Shown piece by piece: positions 44,701 through 52,650 of a stretch of DNA of 64,000 bases. Made by a program: the position numbers and the translations under genes. Under the pieces are notes generated by a model. That model was not told the DNA's origin. It saw only the letters and a list, made by a program, of their open reading frames with translations, and searched no databases. Source of the stretch: PALSA-505 sp035308365 (lineage in GTDB: Bacteria; Actinomycetota; Actinomycetes; Streptosporangiales; Streptosporangiaceae); the NCBI GenBank assembly GCA_035308365.1, contig DATGGU010000022.1:1-64000 (forward strand), in the 5' to 3' direction. Within the stretch, counting starts at the first letter, position 1, and every line of letters starts with the position of its first letter.

Positions 44701-45000
44701 CTCGGCATGTCGGCGGCGCAGCAGGCCCGGCTGAACTGCGCCAGGGAGCTCATGCTCAGCGTTCCCGCAGCCGCCGTCGGGCTGCTGCTCGGCGGCCTGG
44801 TCGCGCGGCTGCTCATCCCCGCCGTCACGCTGACCACCAGCGCCACGAGGCCGTTCCCGCCGGTGATCGTCGAGTTCGGCTGGGCCAGGGCGGCGGTCAT
44901 CGCGGCCGTCGTGGCCGCCGTTCCAGCGATGGTCGCGGCCGTCTCGGCGGCCCGCAGGCCGGATCCGGCGGCCAGGCTGCGGGCGGTGGAGGAAGCATGA
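41758..45000 (+). CDS. Large FtsX-family ABC permease (first of a pair)
   Basis: 1080 residues. An N-terminal membrane segment (about 15-40) is followed by a ~260-residue extracytoplasmic domain and an FtsX-type cluster of membrane segments around 300-470. A second long extracytoplasmic region comes next, and three terminal segments (about 945-1060) with the RPDPAARLRAVEEA tail close the protein. The duplicated FtsX layout resembles large actinobacterial lipoprotein/cell-envelope export permeases. The start is ATG at 41758; GTG at 41785, preceded by GGGGAG, is an alternative. The stop overlaps the next gene (ATGA). No partner ATPase gene is adjacent. Confidence 0.82.
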   Translation: MRGRGVPVVVRRMGASWLVLGAVLLNTAVAAALAAALASFAGQALTQAARRQIETAPATSISINGAVTLAQARSDTTAIRAALRAAFGTVPVTLDGSLWSDSLALPAGLAPRIASQIALTQAAAPDRIRQMTTLVSGTWPTTPAATRTPLQGALPATAAALLHLQAGRLLELRDRSTGATARIRVTGIFRPRRGASSYRGLNLIGPSGVSAGGGFATYGPLIVAPQAFTGRQLTTGGASWVAGPALGRIGGGFTELAGRIRAMAANLTQSGRFGGLQVTTGLPGLLDGLGANVVVARSLLVIGGLLLLVLVAGALTLASRVLAARREPESALLSARGGSRGQLVALNAAESLLLAAVAVVAGALLGGRLAALLASTGPLRADGLRINPDTAAAWWAATATALVCVAITLGPALRPLSPEVARARRGRPAVVAALARAGGDCALVVLAVLTGWQLRRYSVLASSGGLGVDPVLAVAPALAVAAGTVVLLRLLPPLAKAGDRMAGNGRRLFGTLAVWEISRNPVRKTSVALLVVLGVATGTLALAQHESWQRSASDQAAFATGADVRVNLPSPLPLSRAGAIAHTSGVTSAEPVSVAALPATGSSLIVLDSRRAAATVLLRPDLSKLPPATLWRQLSPAAQPGIALPGSPARLRISASLGPASSHIAPATVSLSIQDGSGVVYQVPAGTLAADGHGHDLVATLAPGGQASYPLRLLAISVGYQVPLTNPHGDATFTVTSAAGSPARAGGFAAPFATGTALRGWRTAVSAVLPPNLYPSGASPSSGAWAAGPAGAQRLTFGPGYGEVTLPGAKVPEPVQATVLLTAAGRTTPVIPAIATQSYLDVSQATVGGVVRIPVNGVTIPMRIVASVAGFPTAGPGGALIADQATVQGILAAQAAPPLGVPQWWLATPAPGVSPGLPAGATVTSRARLAAALLADPLSVVPQQALLALAFAAALLAAAGFAVSVIADAAAGSARAALLSALGMSAAQQARLNCARELMLSVPAAAVGLLLGGLVARLLIPAVTLTTSATRPFPPVIVEFGWARAAVIAAVVAAVPAMVAAVSAARRPDPAARLRAVEEA

Positions 45001-47693
45001 GGCGCAGGCTGGCGTCCTGGCTGAGCGCCGCGGCCGGCACCGGGATTCCGGCCGCCGTCACGCTCGGCCTGCTGGCCGGGGTGACCATGTTCGCCGCGGT
45101 GGCCGGGCCCCGGCAGAGCCTGGGCGTTCGCACCCGCGCCCTGCAGCGGATGTTCGCCACCGCCACGGCGGCGCAGCGGTCGGTGCAGGCGACCGCGGAC
45201 TGGCAGACGGTGGAGAACGCGAACGGCGGCCCGCTCGCGCTCGGCCAGGTGACCACGGCAACCGGCCAGATCGCTCAGCAGCTCGCCGCCGCCCATCTGC
45301 CGATGGCCCCCGCCGCGGCGGACTGGACCGCCCTCACCACGGCGTACAACCCGCTGCTCAACCCGCCGGCGAGCGCGATATCGCAGCCGGGTGCGGTGCC
45401 CCAGATTGAGCTGACCTTCCGCGACTCACTGACCCGCAACTCCCGCCTGGTCGCCGGGCACTACCCGGGCCAGGCCGGGCGGGGGCTCCAGGTCGCGGTG
45501 ACCCAGGCCACCGCGGCCAGGTTCGGCCTGCACCCGGGCAGCCGGCTGACCCTGAGCCTGCCGGGCGGGACGACCGTCCTGCTGGTCACCGGTATCATCC
45601 GTCCGTCCGGCCCGCGGTCGACGTTCTGGACCCTGGATCCCGACGCGGCCGCGCCGACGATCGACAGCCGCGGCCGCGGCTCCGACAGCCTCACCTACTG
45701 GGCCGGTGCGGCCTTCGCCGGCCCCGCCGGGTTCGCCCGGCTGCAGACGATCTTCGGCTCGCAGGACCTTCAGTTGCTCTGGGACTACCCGCTCAATCTG
45801 GCCGGCCTGACCGCCGATCAGGTGCAGCCGCTGGAGGACGATCTGCTCCGCGCGGCCGCGCAGGCCGGCTCGCTGATCGCCCTGTTCAGCCCGGCGGTGA
45901 ACTCCGGCCTGATCGGCAGCCTGGCCGCGTTCGCCAGCACCCAGGCCGCCATCGAGCCGGTGCTGTCGCTGCTGTTCATCGGCCTGACCGTGATCGGCGC
46001 GGTGGTGGTGTGGCTGGCCGCCTGGATGCTCGCCGAACGCCGCGGCGCCGAATACGACCTGATGCGTGCGCGTGGCGCGTCGCTGCGCCAGCTCGCCGCT
46101 GTGGCGCTGCGCGGCGCTGCCCTGGTGATCCTGCCGGCCGCCGCGGCCGGTGCCGCGGCCGCGGTCGCGGTGACCCCGGGCGGTGGCGACCCGCTGGCCT
46201 GGTGGCTGGGCGCGGTGGCGCTGCTCGCCGCACTGGCCGGCCCGGCCTGGATCGCCGCCCGCCGGCACCGCACCGTCGACCTGGCCCCCGACCGCGTGCT
46301 CGAGCGGGCGGCCTCCCGGCGGACCGCGCTGCGCCGCTGGGTGGCCGAGGCGACCCTGGTGGCCGCGTGCGTGGCCGGCCTGATCGTGCTGCGCCAGCAG
46401 GGCCTGCCGGAGGTGGGCGGCGTCGACGTCTACACCGGCGCGGCGCCGGTGCTGGCCGCCGTGCCCGCGGCGCTGATCATCCTGCGGCTGTCCCCGCCGG
46501 TGCTGCGCGGCCTGCTGCGGCTGGCCACGCCGCGGGCCGGGGCGGCCGGGTTCGTCGGGCTGGCCACCGCCGCCCGGGCCGCGATCAGCGCCACGCTGCC
46601 GGCGTTCGCCCTGGTGCTCGCGCTGGCCATGGCCGCGTTCGGCGGGATGGTCGGCACCGCCGTGCACCGGGGTGAGGTCGCCGCGTCCTGGCGGACGGCC
46701 GGCGCCGACGCCGTGGTCAGCGCCCCGCAGGGGACCATCGGCATCACCCCCACGGCCGCGCGGGCCATCGCCGCGGTGCCCGGCGTGCAGCGCACCGCCG
46801 AGGCCTACGTCACCGGCACGACGGTGAACAGCGGTTCCCCGGTGCAGGCCGCCGCCGTGGACCCGGCCCGCTACGCCGCGCTGGTCGCGGCCACACCGTG
46901 GCCCGCCCTGCCCCGCGGCCTGCCCGAGCGCGCCACCCCGCCCGGCCGGCCGGTCCCGGCCATCGCCTCACCGTCGGCCGCCGCCCAGCTCGGGTCCGGC
47001 CCCGTCCAGATCCCCATCGGCAACGGCCAGCTCATGATCAAGGTGGTGGCGCGCCTGTCCAGCACCCCGGCGCTGCCCGGGGTGAGCGCGTTCGTGCTGC
47101 TGCCGCTGTGGGCGGTGCAGCGGACCCCGTTCCCGCCGCCGCCCACGCTCATGCTGGTCACCGGGCAGAACCTGGACGAGGCTGCGCTGAGCGCGGCGGT
47201 GCGCCGGACCACGCCGGGCGCCTCGGTCAGCTACCGCTCGGCCGTGCTGGCCGGCCTGTCCGGCGCGCCGCTGCAGCACGCCGCCGGGGAGTTCTTCACC
47301 GAGGGCGTGGCCGTGGCCGCCGTGCTGGCCGCGGTGACCCTGCTGCTCGGGCTCGGGATGGGCGCCAGGGCCCGCGCCCGTGCGCTCGCCCGGCTGCGGG
47401 TGCTCGGCCTCGGCCGCGGCCAGAGCCGGGTGATGCTGGCCGCGCAGCTACTGCCGCAGGTGATCGGCGCGGTGGCCGGCGGGCTCCTGTGCGCGGTCCT
47501 GCTCGCCCCGCTCATCGGGCCCGACCTGGATCTGTCGGTGTTCACCGGCTCGTCGGTGAGCGTGCCGGTCCGCCCTGACTACCTGTCGCTGGCCCTGCCC
47601 GCGGCCGGCCTGCTGGTGCTCGCCCTGGCCGCGCTGGCGATCCAGTCCGCCCTGACCAGCCGGGCCAGCGCCGCGCTCAGAACCGACATCTGA
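44997..47693 (+). CDS. Large FtsX-family ABC permease (second of a pair)
   Basis: 898 residues from ATG at 44997 with GGAGGAAGC as ribosome binding site. It has an N-terminal membrane segment (about 10-35), an extracytoplasmic domain to ~300, FtsX-type segments around 310-360 and 380-540, another extracytoplasmic stretch and three terminal segments. It is organised like the preceding gene and translationally coupled to it, suggesting a heteromeric permease. The energising ATPase, expected to be MacB/LolD-like, is missing here, so it must be encoded elsewhere if the complex is active. Confidence 0.82.
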   Translation: MRRRLASWLSAAAGTGIPAAVTLGLLAGVTMFAAVAGPRQSLGVRTRALQRMFATATAAQRSVQATADWQTVENANGGPLALGQVTTATGQIAQQLAAAHLPMAPAAADWTALTTAYNPLLNPPASAISQPGAVPQIELTFRDSLTRNSRLVAGHYPGQAGRGLQVAVTQATAARFGLHPGSRLTLSLPGGTTVLLVTGIIRPSGPRSTFWTLDPDAAAPTIDSRGRGSDSLTYWAGAAFAGPAGFARLQTIFGSQDLQLLWDYPLNLAGLTADQVQPLEDDLLRAAAQAGSLIALFSPAVNSGLIGSLAAFASTQAAIEPVLSLLFIGLTVIGAVVVWLAAWMLAERRGAEYDLMRARGASLRQLAAVALRGAALVILPAAAAGAAAAVAVTPGGGDPLAWWLGAVALLAALAGPAWIAARRHRTVDLAPDRVLERAASRRTALRRWVAEATLVAACVAGLIVLRQQGLPEVGGVDVYTGAAPVLAAVPAALIILRLSPPVLRGLLRLATPRAGAAGFVGLATAARAAISATLPAFALVLALAMAAFGGMVGTAVHRGEVAASWRTAGADAVVSAPQGTIGITPTAARAIAAVPGVQRTAEAYVTGTTVNSGSPVQAAAVDPARYAALVAATPWPALPRGLPERATPPGRPVPAIASPSAAAQLGSGPVQIPIGNGQLMIKVVARLSSTPALPGVSAFVLLPLWAVQRTPFPPPPTLMLVTGQNLDEAALSAAVRRTTPGASVSYRSAVLAGLSGAPLQHAAGEFFTEGVAVAAVLAAVTLLLGLGMGARARARALARLRVLGLGRGQSRVMLAAQLLPQVIGAVAGGLLCAVLLAPLIGPDLDLSVFTGSSVSVPVRPDYLSLALPAAGLLVLALAALAIQSALTSRASAALRTDI

Positions 47694-47700
47694 GACCGCC

Positions 47701-47846
47701 GGCCGGAGCGCACCGTACAAAAGCGCGATACCGACGTCTGGAGCCGCTGGTCCGCCGTTGGCCGGGGCGCATCATACAAAAGCGCGATGCCGGAGTCTGG
47801 GCCGCTGGTCTACTGTTGGCCGGCCCCCATCGTAAGAGGGCGCAAT
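47701..47846 (+). repeat. Tandem ~59-base repeat, 2.5 copies
   Basis: Unit 1 (47701-47759) and unit 2 (47760-47817) are near-identical: GGCCGGRGCGCA, then TACAAAAGCGCGAT, then GTCTGG-GCCGCTGGTC. A third partial unit runs to about 47846 and ends in AGAGGGCGCAAT. The last codons and stop of the permease (ACCGACATCTGAGACCGCC) also resemble the unit's second half, so duplication may have begun at the gene end. Non-coding. Confidence 0.7.
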
Positions 47847-47875
47847 CCTTTTATATTTGACGGTGCTGGCCGGAC

Positions 47876-48601
47876 TCAGCCCGTATCCATGACCTGGAAC
47901 GTCTCGGCCAGTCTCCCCTCGGGCCAGCCGGCTTGCGCGGCGTTGCGGGCCAGCCAGCCGCGCAGGAATTCCTCCAGGTTGTCCATCTGGCCGGTCTGGC
48001 TCTTGTGCGCGCGCAGCGCGGCGACCTTGCGGTCGAACGTGCCGGTGATGTCCACGTAGTGGTTGGGGGTGAAGCTGGACATCCAGACCTCGCGGACCGT
48101 CCAGGGCTCGAGGCCCTCGTCCAGGCGCAGTTCGGGGAAGGCGAACGGGTTGCGGGCGTCCGGGTAGACGGCGTCGAGCGCGGCGGAGCCGACCGCCCGG
48201 TGGTCGGGATGACTGGGGGGCATCCGGACGTAGTTCCGCTCGGGCGTCGGGCAGACCACCCGGTCGGGGCGAACCTGCCTGATCACCCTGGCCAGATCCT
48301 TGCGCAGCCCGAGGGTGGCCTCCACCTGGCCGTCAGGGTAGCCGAGGAAGCGCAGGTCGCAGACGCCGACGCAGGCCGCGGCCGCGGTCTGCTCGGCCTG
48401 GCGCATCGGAGCGATCTGCTCGCGTGGCACGGACTCGTCGTAGCCACCGGCGTCGCCGTTGGTGACGATGCAGTAGCTGACCTTGATGCCGTTATCGGTC
48501 CACCGGGCGACCGTGCCGGCGGCACCGAAGTCCACGTCGTCGGGATGGGCGTTGATGACCAGGATCTGCTTGACCTCAGAGTCTTCCAGCACGCTCAGCA
48601 T
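47876..48601 (-). CDS. PIG-L/LmbE-family deacetylase
   Basis: About 241 residues. The zinc motif AHPDDVDFG lies near the N-terminus with the HPDHRAVG motif around 120, giving the His-Asp-Asp and His ligands of LmbE/MshB/Mca-type N-deacetylases. The start is taken as ATG at 48601; GTG at 48592 has a better-placed AGGA and may be used instead. Longer frames upstream run through a hairpin and are unlikely. Substrate is unknown; MshB or Mca roles in mycothiol metabolism, or a glycoside deacetylase, are the options. It precedes nothing on its strand within 180 bases. Confidence 0.87.
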   Translation of the reverse strand: MLSVLEDSEVKQILVINAHPDDVDFGAAGTVARWTDNGIKVSYCIVTNGDAGGYDESVPREQIAPMRQAEQTAAAACVGVCDLRFLGYPDGQVEATLGLRKDLARVIRQVRPDRVVCPTPERNYVRMPPSHPDHRAVGSAALDAVYPDARNPFAFPELRLDEGLEPWTVREVWMSSFTPNHYVDITGTFDRKVAALRAHKSQTGQMDNLEEFLRGWLARNAAQAGWPEGRLAETFQVMDTG

Positions 48602-48704
48602 CCTATGAGACGCCGGCACCCGCAGGGCGAAGCCCGGCACCGGGGGGATCCGGGCGGTCGTCCCCCGGGCTGGCGCAGTCAGCGCGCTCAGAATCCTGCG
48701 CAAG

Positions 48705-48745
48705 GTGCGGTGTGGCGCCGGGACGCACCCGGCGCCGCACCACAC
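48705..48745 (-). terminator. Long hairpin downstream of the pstS remnant
   Basis: 18-base arms at 48705-48722 and 48728-48745 pair at 16 of 18 positions, with the other two as wobble pairs, across a 5-base ACGCA loop. It begins 25 bases past the stop of the pstS-like fragment in the minus direction. No T-run follows. It would end transcription of the pst operon coming from pstB. Confidence 0.6.
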
Positions 48746-48770
48746 TTCCGCGTGGTCAGGTTGTGCTGAG

Positions 48771-48941
48771 TCAGGACAGCGAGCCGCAGTCTGCCGGAGC
48801 TGTCCCGGCCGGCAGGGTGACGAAGCCGTAGTTCGTTATGTCCTGGTGGGCAGTGGCATTCGTGCAAACCCAGCCGGTGGAGCCGGACAGCGGTTGCTCG
48901 CAGGCGGGAATGCTGAACTCCGGGTGTGCGTTGGTACTTAA
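48771..48941 (-). pseudogene. 3' remnant of a pstS-type phosphate-binding protein gene
   Basis: Minus-strand frame ending with TGA at 48771-48773 encodes ~52 residues that align with the very C-terminus of the PstS at 57674-59152. Shared blocks in order are PEF-IP, STGWVCTN, NYGF, LPAGTA and DCGSLS followed by the stop. Immediately upstream an in-frame TGA and unrelated sequence follow, so the rest of the gene is missing. It has no start codon with a ribosome binding site. It sits 155 bases past the pstB stop on the same strand, with a terminator hairpin after it: evidently the tail of a duplicated pstS that once closed the operon. It is too short to be functional. Confidence 0.8.
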
Positions 48942-49096
48942 TCACGGCCTATGGGCTGAATTCGTCAAAACTAATCAGCGCCGAAGGTACGTGAACGTTT
49001 ACTGGCGATTCATGAGGTAGCTGTGATCACACTTGGGAAGTGGTGACCGGCACTGGGCTACGTTGAGTGGATGAAGTAGTGCGGATTGTTGCCCGG

Positions 49097-49963
49097 TCAG
49101 CCGAAGCGGCCGTGGACGTAGTCCGCGGTCCGGGGATCGGACGGGGCGTCGAAGAGCTGTTCGGTGGGTCCCGATTCGACGATCCGCCCCGGCGTCCCCT
49201 CGGCGGCCAGGAAGAAGGCGCAGCTACGGGAAACCCGCTGCGCCTGCTGCATGTTGTGGGTGACGATCACGATCGTCACCTGGTTCTCCAGTTCGCCGAT
49301 CGTCTCCTCGATGCGCCGGGTGGACGTCGGGTCAAGGGCCGAGCAGGGCTCGTCCATAAGCAGGATGGCCGGGGAAACCGCGAGCGACCGGGCGATGCAC
49401 AGCCGCTGCTGCTGCCCACCCGACAGGGCGCCGCCAGGCGAGCGCAGCCGCTTCTTCACCTCTTCCCACAGCCCTGCCCGGCGCAGGCTGCCCTCCACCA
49501 CCGCGTCCTTGTCCGGCACCTTGATGCCCGCCAGTTTGAGGCCGCTGGCCACGTTGTCGTAGATCGACATCGCCGGGAAAGGGTTCGGCTTCTGGAACAC
49601 CATGCCGATCCGGCGCCGGATGTCCGTGGGGCGCTGGCGCGGGTCGTAGATGTCCTCGTCGCCCAGCATCACCTGCCCGCCCAGGCTGGCGCCGGGAACC
49701 ATCTCGTGCATCCGGTTGAGTATCCGCAGGAAGGTGGACTTGCCGCAGCCGGACGGGCCGATCAGCGCGGTGACCGTGCCCGGCTCCATGGTGAGTGACA
49801 CCCGCTCGAGCACCTTGTGCGTCCCGAACCAGGCCGAGACGTTGCGTGCGTCCAGGCCGAGCAGGCTGGGCAGCAGGGCCGGCTCGCCCGGGGTCTGGTA
49901 GTCCAGCAACGCGGTCTCAGCCGGCTCCCGCGGCTCCTGGACCTGCTGCGCTATGTCACTCAT
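49097..49963 (-). CDS. pstB: Phosphate ABC transporter ATP-binding protein
   Basis: 288 residues. It energises high-affinity phosphate import. Walker A is GPSGCGKST, Q-loop VFQKPNPFPAMSIYDNV, signature LSGGQQQRLCIARSLA, Walker B ILLMDEPCSALD, and H-loop VTHNMQQA; the QKPNPFP and MDEPCSALDP stretches are PstB-specific. The N-terminal ~35 residues are an extension. It is the last intact gene of the operon pstS-pstC-pstA-two binding proteins-sortase-like-pstB, 34 bases after the sortase-like gene. It is thus separated from its permease partners by three extra genes. Confidence 0.96.
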   Translation of the reverse strand: MSDIAQQVQEPREPAETALLDYQTPGEPALLPSLLGLDARNVSAWFGTHKVLERVSLTMEPGTVTALIGPSGCGKSTFLRILNRMHEMVPGASLGGQVMLGDEDIYDPRQRPTDIRRRIGMVFQKPNPFPAMSIYDNVASGLKLAGIKVPDKDAVVEGSLRRAGLWEEVKKRLRSPGGALSGGQQQRLCIARSLAVSPAILLMDEPCSALDPTSTRRIEETIGELENQVTIVIVTHNMQQAQRVSRSCAFFLAAEGTPGRIVESGPTEQLFDAPSDPRTADYVHGRFG

Positions 49964-49997
49964 CCATCCGCTCCAACCGTCGGTGTGTGTCTCGTCG

Positions 49998-51053
49998 TCA
50001 GTACAGGTTCGGCAGCAGGACGGCGAGGTTCTGGTACAGGTTCAGCAGCACCGCCAGCACCAGGGGCACGGTCATCAGGTAAGCGACCCAGGGTGACCAG
50101 CGGACGGCGGCGACCGTGCCGCCCACCGAGACCAGGGCGAGCGCCAGAGCCCACATCATGGTCAGCACCAGCGCGCCGCCGTCTCCCGCCATGGGCTGCT
50201 CCGGCGAGGTGATCGAGGGTGCCACTCCAGGGCTTGCCTGCACGCGGGAGATCAGGTCCGCGTCCACCTCGACGTAGTAGGTGGGGATGACCGGCGAGGA
50301 AGCGGTCAGCAGGATGAGCCGGTTCGGCGCCGGATCCTCGATGGTTTTCGTGCTGTCGGCGACGGCAGCGACCCGGTAGGTGAACGAGCCCTGGCCGGTG
50401 ACCGCCTTGATGGTGTCGCCCGCGCGCAGTTCGCCGATCCGCCCGAACGGGGCGCCGAACGTGGCCCGGCGGCCATAGATCTGCGCCACCCCTGGCTGGC
50501 CCGGGAACGGCGTGTCGGGCCGGTGCCCGGGGCCAGCCCTGAGGTTCTCCGGGCTGGTTCCCTGAACCACCACCATGTCGCGCATCCCGATGCGGGGGAT
50601 GTCGAGGATCGCCACCGGCGATCCGGGCGCGGTCGTGACGGTATGCCCGTTGACGGTCGTGGTCGGGCCAACCGGCGGAACGATCCCCTGCACCTGCGCC
50701 AGTTCGGTCTGCAGACGCTGGTAGAGAACGGTCTGGGCCCTGGCCTCCTGCACGCCGGAGAGCCCGTACAGGTAGGCGGCGAAGCCCAGCACGACGAGGG
50801 CGAGCAGCAGCAGCCCCACACCCACCCCCCGCAGGACCGACTTCTCCAGGATGGCCTCGGCGGAACCGGCCGGCGGGGTGGCCTGCCCGGTCTCCTGGTC
50901 CGGCGGCCCGGTCTCCTGGTCCGGCGGCCCGGCCGCCGCGGCCGGCCCGCTCCGCGCCGAAGGCCCTCCTTCGGGTTCGGCCGCCGTCCCGGCCGCGGCT
51001 GGGTGCCCAGCCCCGGTGGGTGGCCCAGCCCCGGCGAGCTCGGTGTCAGCCAT
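49998..51053 (-). CDS. Sortase-like membrane protein lacking catalytic residues
   Basis: 351 residues. A Pro/Gly/Ala-rich cytoplasmic tail (1-70, with a repeated PDQETG unit) precedes a membrane segment (76-98). A sortase fold follows (145-266), recognised from VAILDIPRIGMRDMVVVQG, AGPGHRPDTPFPGQPG and FGAPFGRIGELRAGD. Two further C-terminal membrane segments follow (about 294-312 and 322-347). In active class E-like sortases the family pattern is AGHR for the catalytic His and TLTTC for the Cys. Here the equivalents are YGRR (Arg195) and LLTAS (Ala251), and the catalytic Arg position in strand beta-8 appears to be Tyr. So it should be a pseudo-enzyme. It overlaps the preceding binding-protein gene by 8 bases, inside the pst operon. 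A scaffolding or sensing role is inference. Confidence 0.82.
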   Translation of the reverse strand: MADTELAGAGPPTGAGHPAAAGTAAEPEGGPSARSGPAAAAGPPDQETGPPDQETGQATPPAGSAEAILEKSVLRGVGVGLLLLALVVLGFAAYLYGLSGVQEARAQTVLYQRLQTELAQVQGIVPPVGPTTTVNGHTVTTAPGSPVAILDIPRIGMRDMVVVQGTSPENLRAGPGHRPDTPFPGQPGVAQIYGRRATFGAPFGRIGELRAGDTIKAVTGQGSFTYRVAAVADSTKTIEDPAPNRLILLTASSPVIPTYYVEVDADLISRVQASPGVAPSITSPEQPMAGDGGALVLTMMWALALALVSVGGTVAAVRWSPWVAYLMTVPLVLAVLLNLYQNLAVLLPNLY

Positions 51054-52650
51054 GTGCCTGCCTACGGCGGCGCAGCCATATCCCCAGGACCGGGGGCACG
51101 GCCAGCGCCGCGACGATCCCGAGCGCCGTGACCACTCCGAGCGCGGTTTGGCTGGACTGATCGGCGGGCAGGCTGACCAACTGCGTCTGCACCGTCCCGC
51201 CTGACGGGCCGGTCGTGCCGGTTGTGCCGCCCGGACCCGTGCTGCTGCCTGGGCCCGTGGTGCTGCTGCCCGGGCCCTTGCCGCCGTTGCTGTTGTTCGT
51301 CGTGCTGCTGCCCGGGCTGGTGGCGACCGCCTTGCCGTTCACGACCTTGCAGTTCAGGGGTGCGCCGAGCTTCTGGCAGGCCGTCGGGTGCTTGGCGGTC
51401 AGGAGTATGGTGAGCTGCCCGCGGCTGTTGAACGTCGGGTTGTTGCAGTTGGACAGCGTGTCCGTCCCGGGAGCGAACCCGGGCAGGTGGCTGACCTGCA
51501 GCAGCCCACCCTTCACCAGGTTGAGTGGCAGGGGGGAGTAGCCGAGCGGTGCCATCTGCTGCTGGCCGGCGCAGAGCATGTAGTGGATGTAGGTGCTCAG
51601 CGTCCGGCCCTTGCCCGACGGGCTGTTGAAGATGGTTGGCGGTTTGGGGTTTCGCGGCACGATCAGGTAGCTGTAGCTGGACAACGGGTAACTTCTGTTG
51701 TCGGTGAAGGTGTAGACGCTGTCGAGGTCCTGCTGCAGGAAGTTCGGGCTGCTCTGGTCCTCGTTGATGATCGCCTTGGTCAGCGCGACCGCCACGTTGG
51801 AGGCGGTCGGGCCCACGAAGTAGCCCGCCGGGTTGAGCACCTGGACCACGGGATAATGCGAGTTCAGCGCGTAGGCGTACTCGTCGTAGCCGATGGAGCC
51901 GTCCCCATAGCTGGACGTTATGTAGTTGGCGACGTTGACCGAGCCGTTCTCCGCCTTCGCGTTCCCCCAGTTGGCCGGGTAGAACTCGGTCTGCGGGCAC
52001 GGCAGCTTGACGCCAGGGTGCACCTTCTGGCAGAACGCGTTCCACGCGCTCTGGTCAAGGTGTGCCATCCAGCGCGTGAGGAAGTACGTGGCGCCCGAGC
52101 CGTCGGAGCGGACCACCGGCGTGATCGGCAGGTTCGGGAGCTGAGCACCGTAGATCTTGGTGATCCGCGGATCGTCCCAGTTGGTGATCGTCCCGGTGAA
52201 GATCCCTATGAGGACCGACGGAGACAGCCGCAGGTTGGTGACCAGATGCCCGTTCTCCACGATGTGGTACATGAACGCCGTGCCGCCCGCGGTGTCCGGG
52301 ACGTAGGAATAACCCCAGGGGACGACCTCCCTGCCGGTGTTGCCGAGCTCGTCGTTGCCGTCGCGGAACGGCGGGTCCGAGCCGGCGAAGTCGTACTGGT
52401 TCTGGATGTACCCGACGCGGCCGGACGCCGACCCGATCGGGCTGTAGTTGGCCACAAGCCCCTGGGGCCTGAGGTCAGACGCCCACTGGTCGATGGCTAC
52501 CGAGGCCCAGGAAGAGCCCGCGCCGCTGATCGATGTGTAGTTTCCCGCATAGGCCGGTGGCGACGGCGCAGTCAGCCCGAGCGCGGCCAGCCCCAGCGCT
52601 GCGACCACCCTGGCGGCGGGCCGCCGGAAGACACCCAGCATGCTCGTCAT
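51046..52650 (-). CDS. PstS-like phosphate-binding protein with C-terminal membrane anchor
   Basis: 534 residues from ATG at 52650 with GGAGG upstream. A Sec signal peptide (1-35, cleaving near PAYAG) leads into a PstS-type domain: GAGSSWASVAIDQW, NYSPIGSASGRVGYIQN, DFAGSDPPF and LPNLPITPVVRSDGSGATYFLTRWM. A Ser/Thr/Gly-rich linker (about 450-500) precedes a single membrane segment (about 505-525) and an Arg-rich tail. It is tethered to the membrane by its C-terminus rather than by a lipid, with the binding domain outside. No clear LPxTG or LAxTG signal is present. Its start overlaps the previous gene (ATGA) and its end overlaps the sortase-like gene. Confidence 0.85.
   Translation of the reverse strand: MTSMLGVFRRPAARVVAALGLAALGLTAPSPPAYAGNYTSISGAGSSWASVAIDQWASDLRPQGLVANYSPIGSASGRVGYIQNQYDFAGSDPPFRDGNDELGNTGREVVPWGYSYVPDTAGGTAFMYHIVENGHLVTNLRLSPSVLIGIFTGTITNWDDPRITKIYGAQLPNLPITPVVRSDGSGATYFLTRWMAHLDQSAWNAFCQKVHPGVKLPCPQTEFYPANWGNAKAENGSVNVANYITSSYGDGSIGYDEYAYALNSHYPVVQVLNPAGYFVGPTASNVAVALTKAIINEDQSSPNFLQQDLDSVYTFTDNRSYPLSSYSYLIVPRNPKPPTIFNSPSGKGRTLSTYIHYMLCAGQQQMAPLGYSPLPLNLVKGGLLQVSHLPGFAPGTDTLSNCNNPTFNSRGQLTILLTAKHPTACQKLGAPLNCKVVNGKAVATSPGSSTTNNSNGGKGPGSSTTGPGSSTGPGGTTGTTGPSGGTVQTQLVSLPADQSSQTALGVVTALGIVAALAVPPVLGIWLRRRRQAHG

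Noticed and set aside
51046..51200. LPADQ near the C-terminus of the anchored PstS-like protein as a sortase signal
   Set aside because: It lacks the Thr-Gly of LPxTG/LAxTG signals, and the adjacent sortase-like protein has no catalytic Cys. The membrane segment and Arg tail suffice for anchoring.
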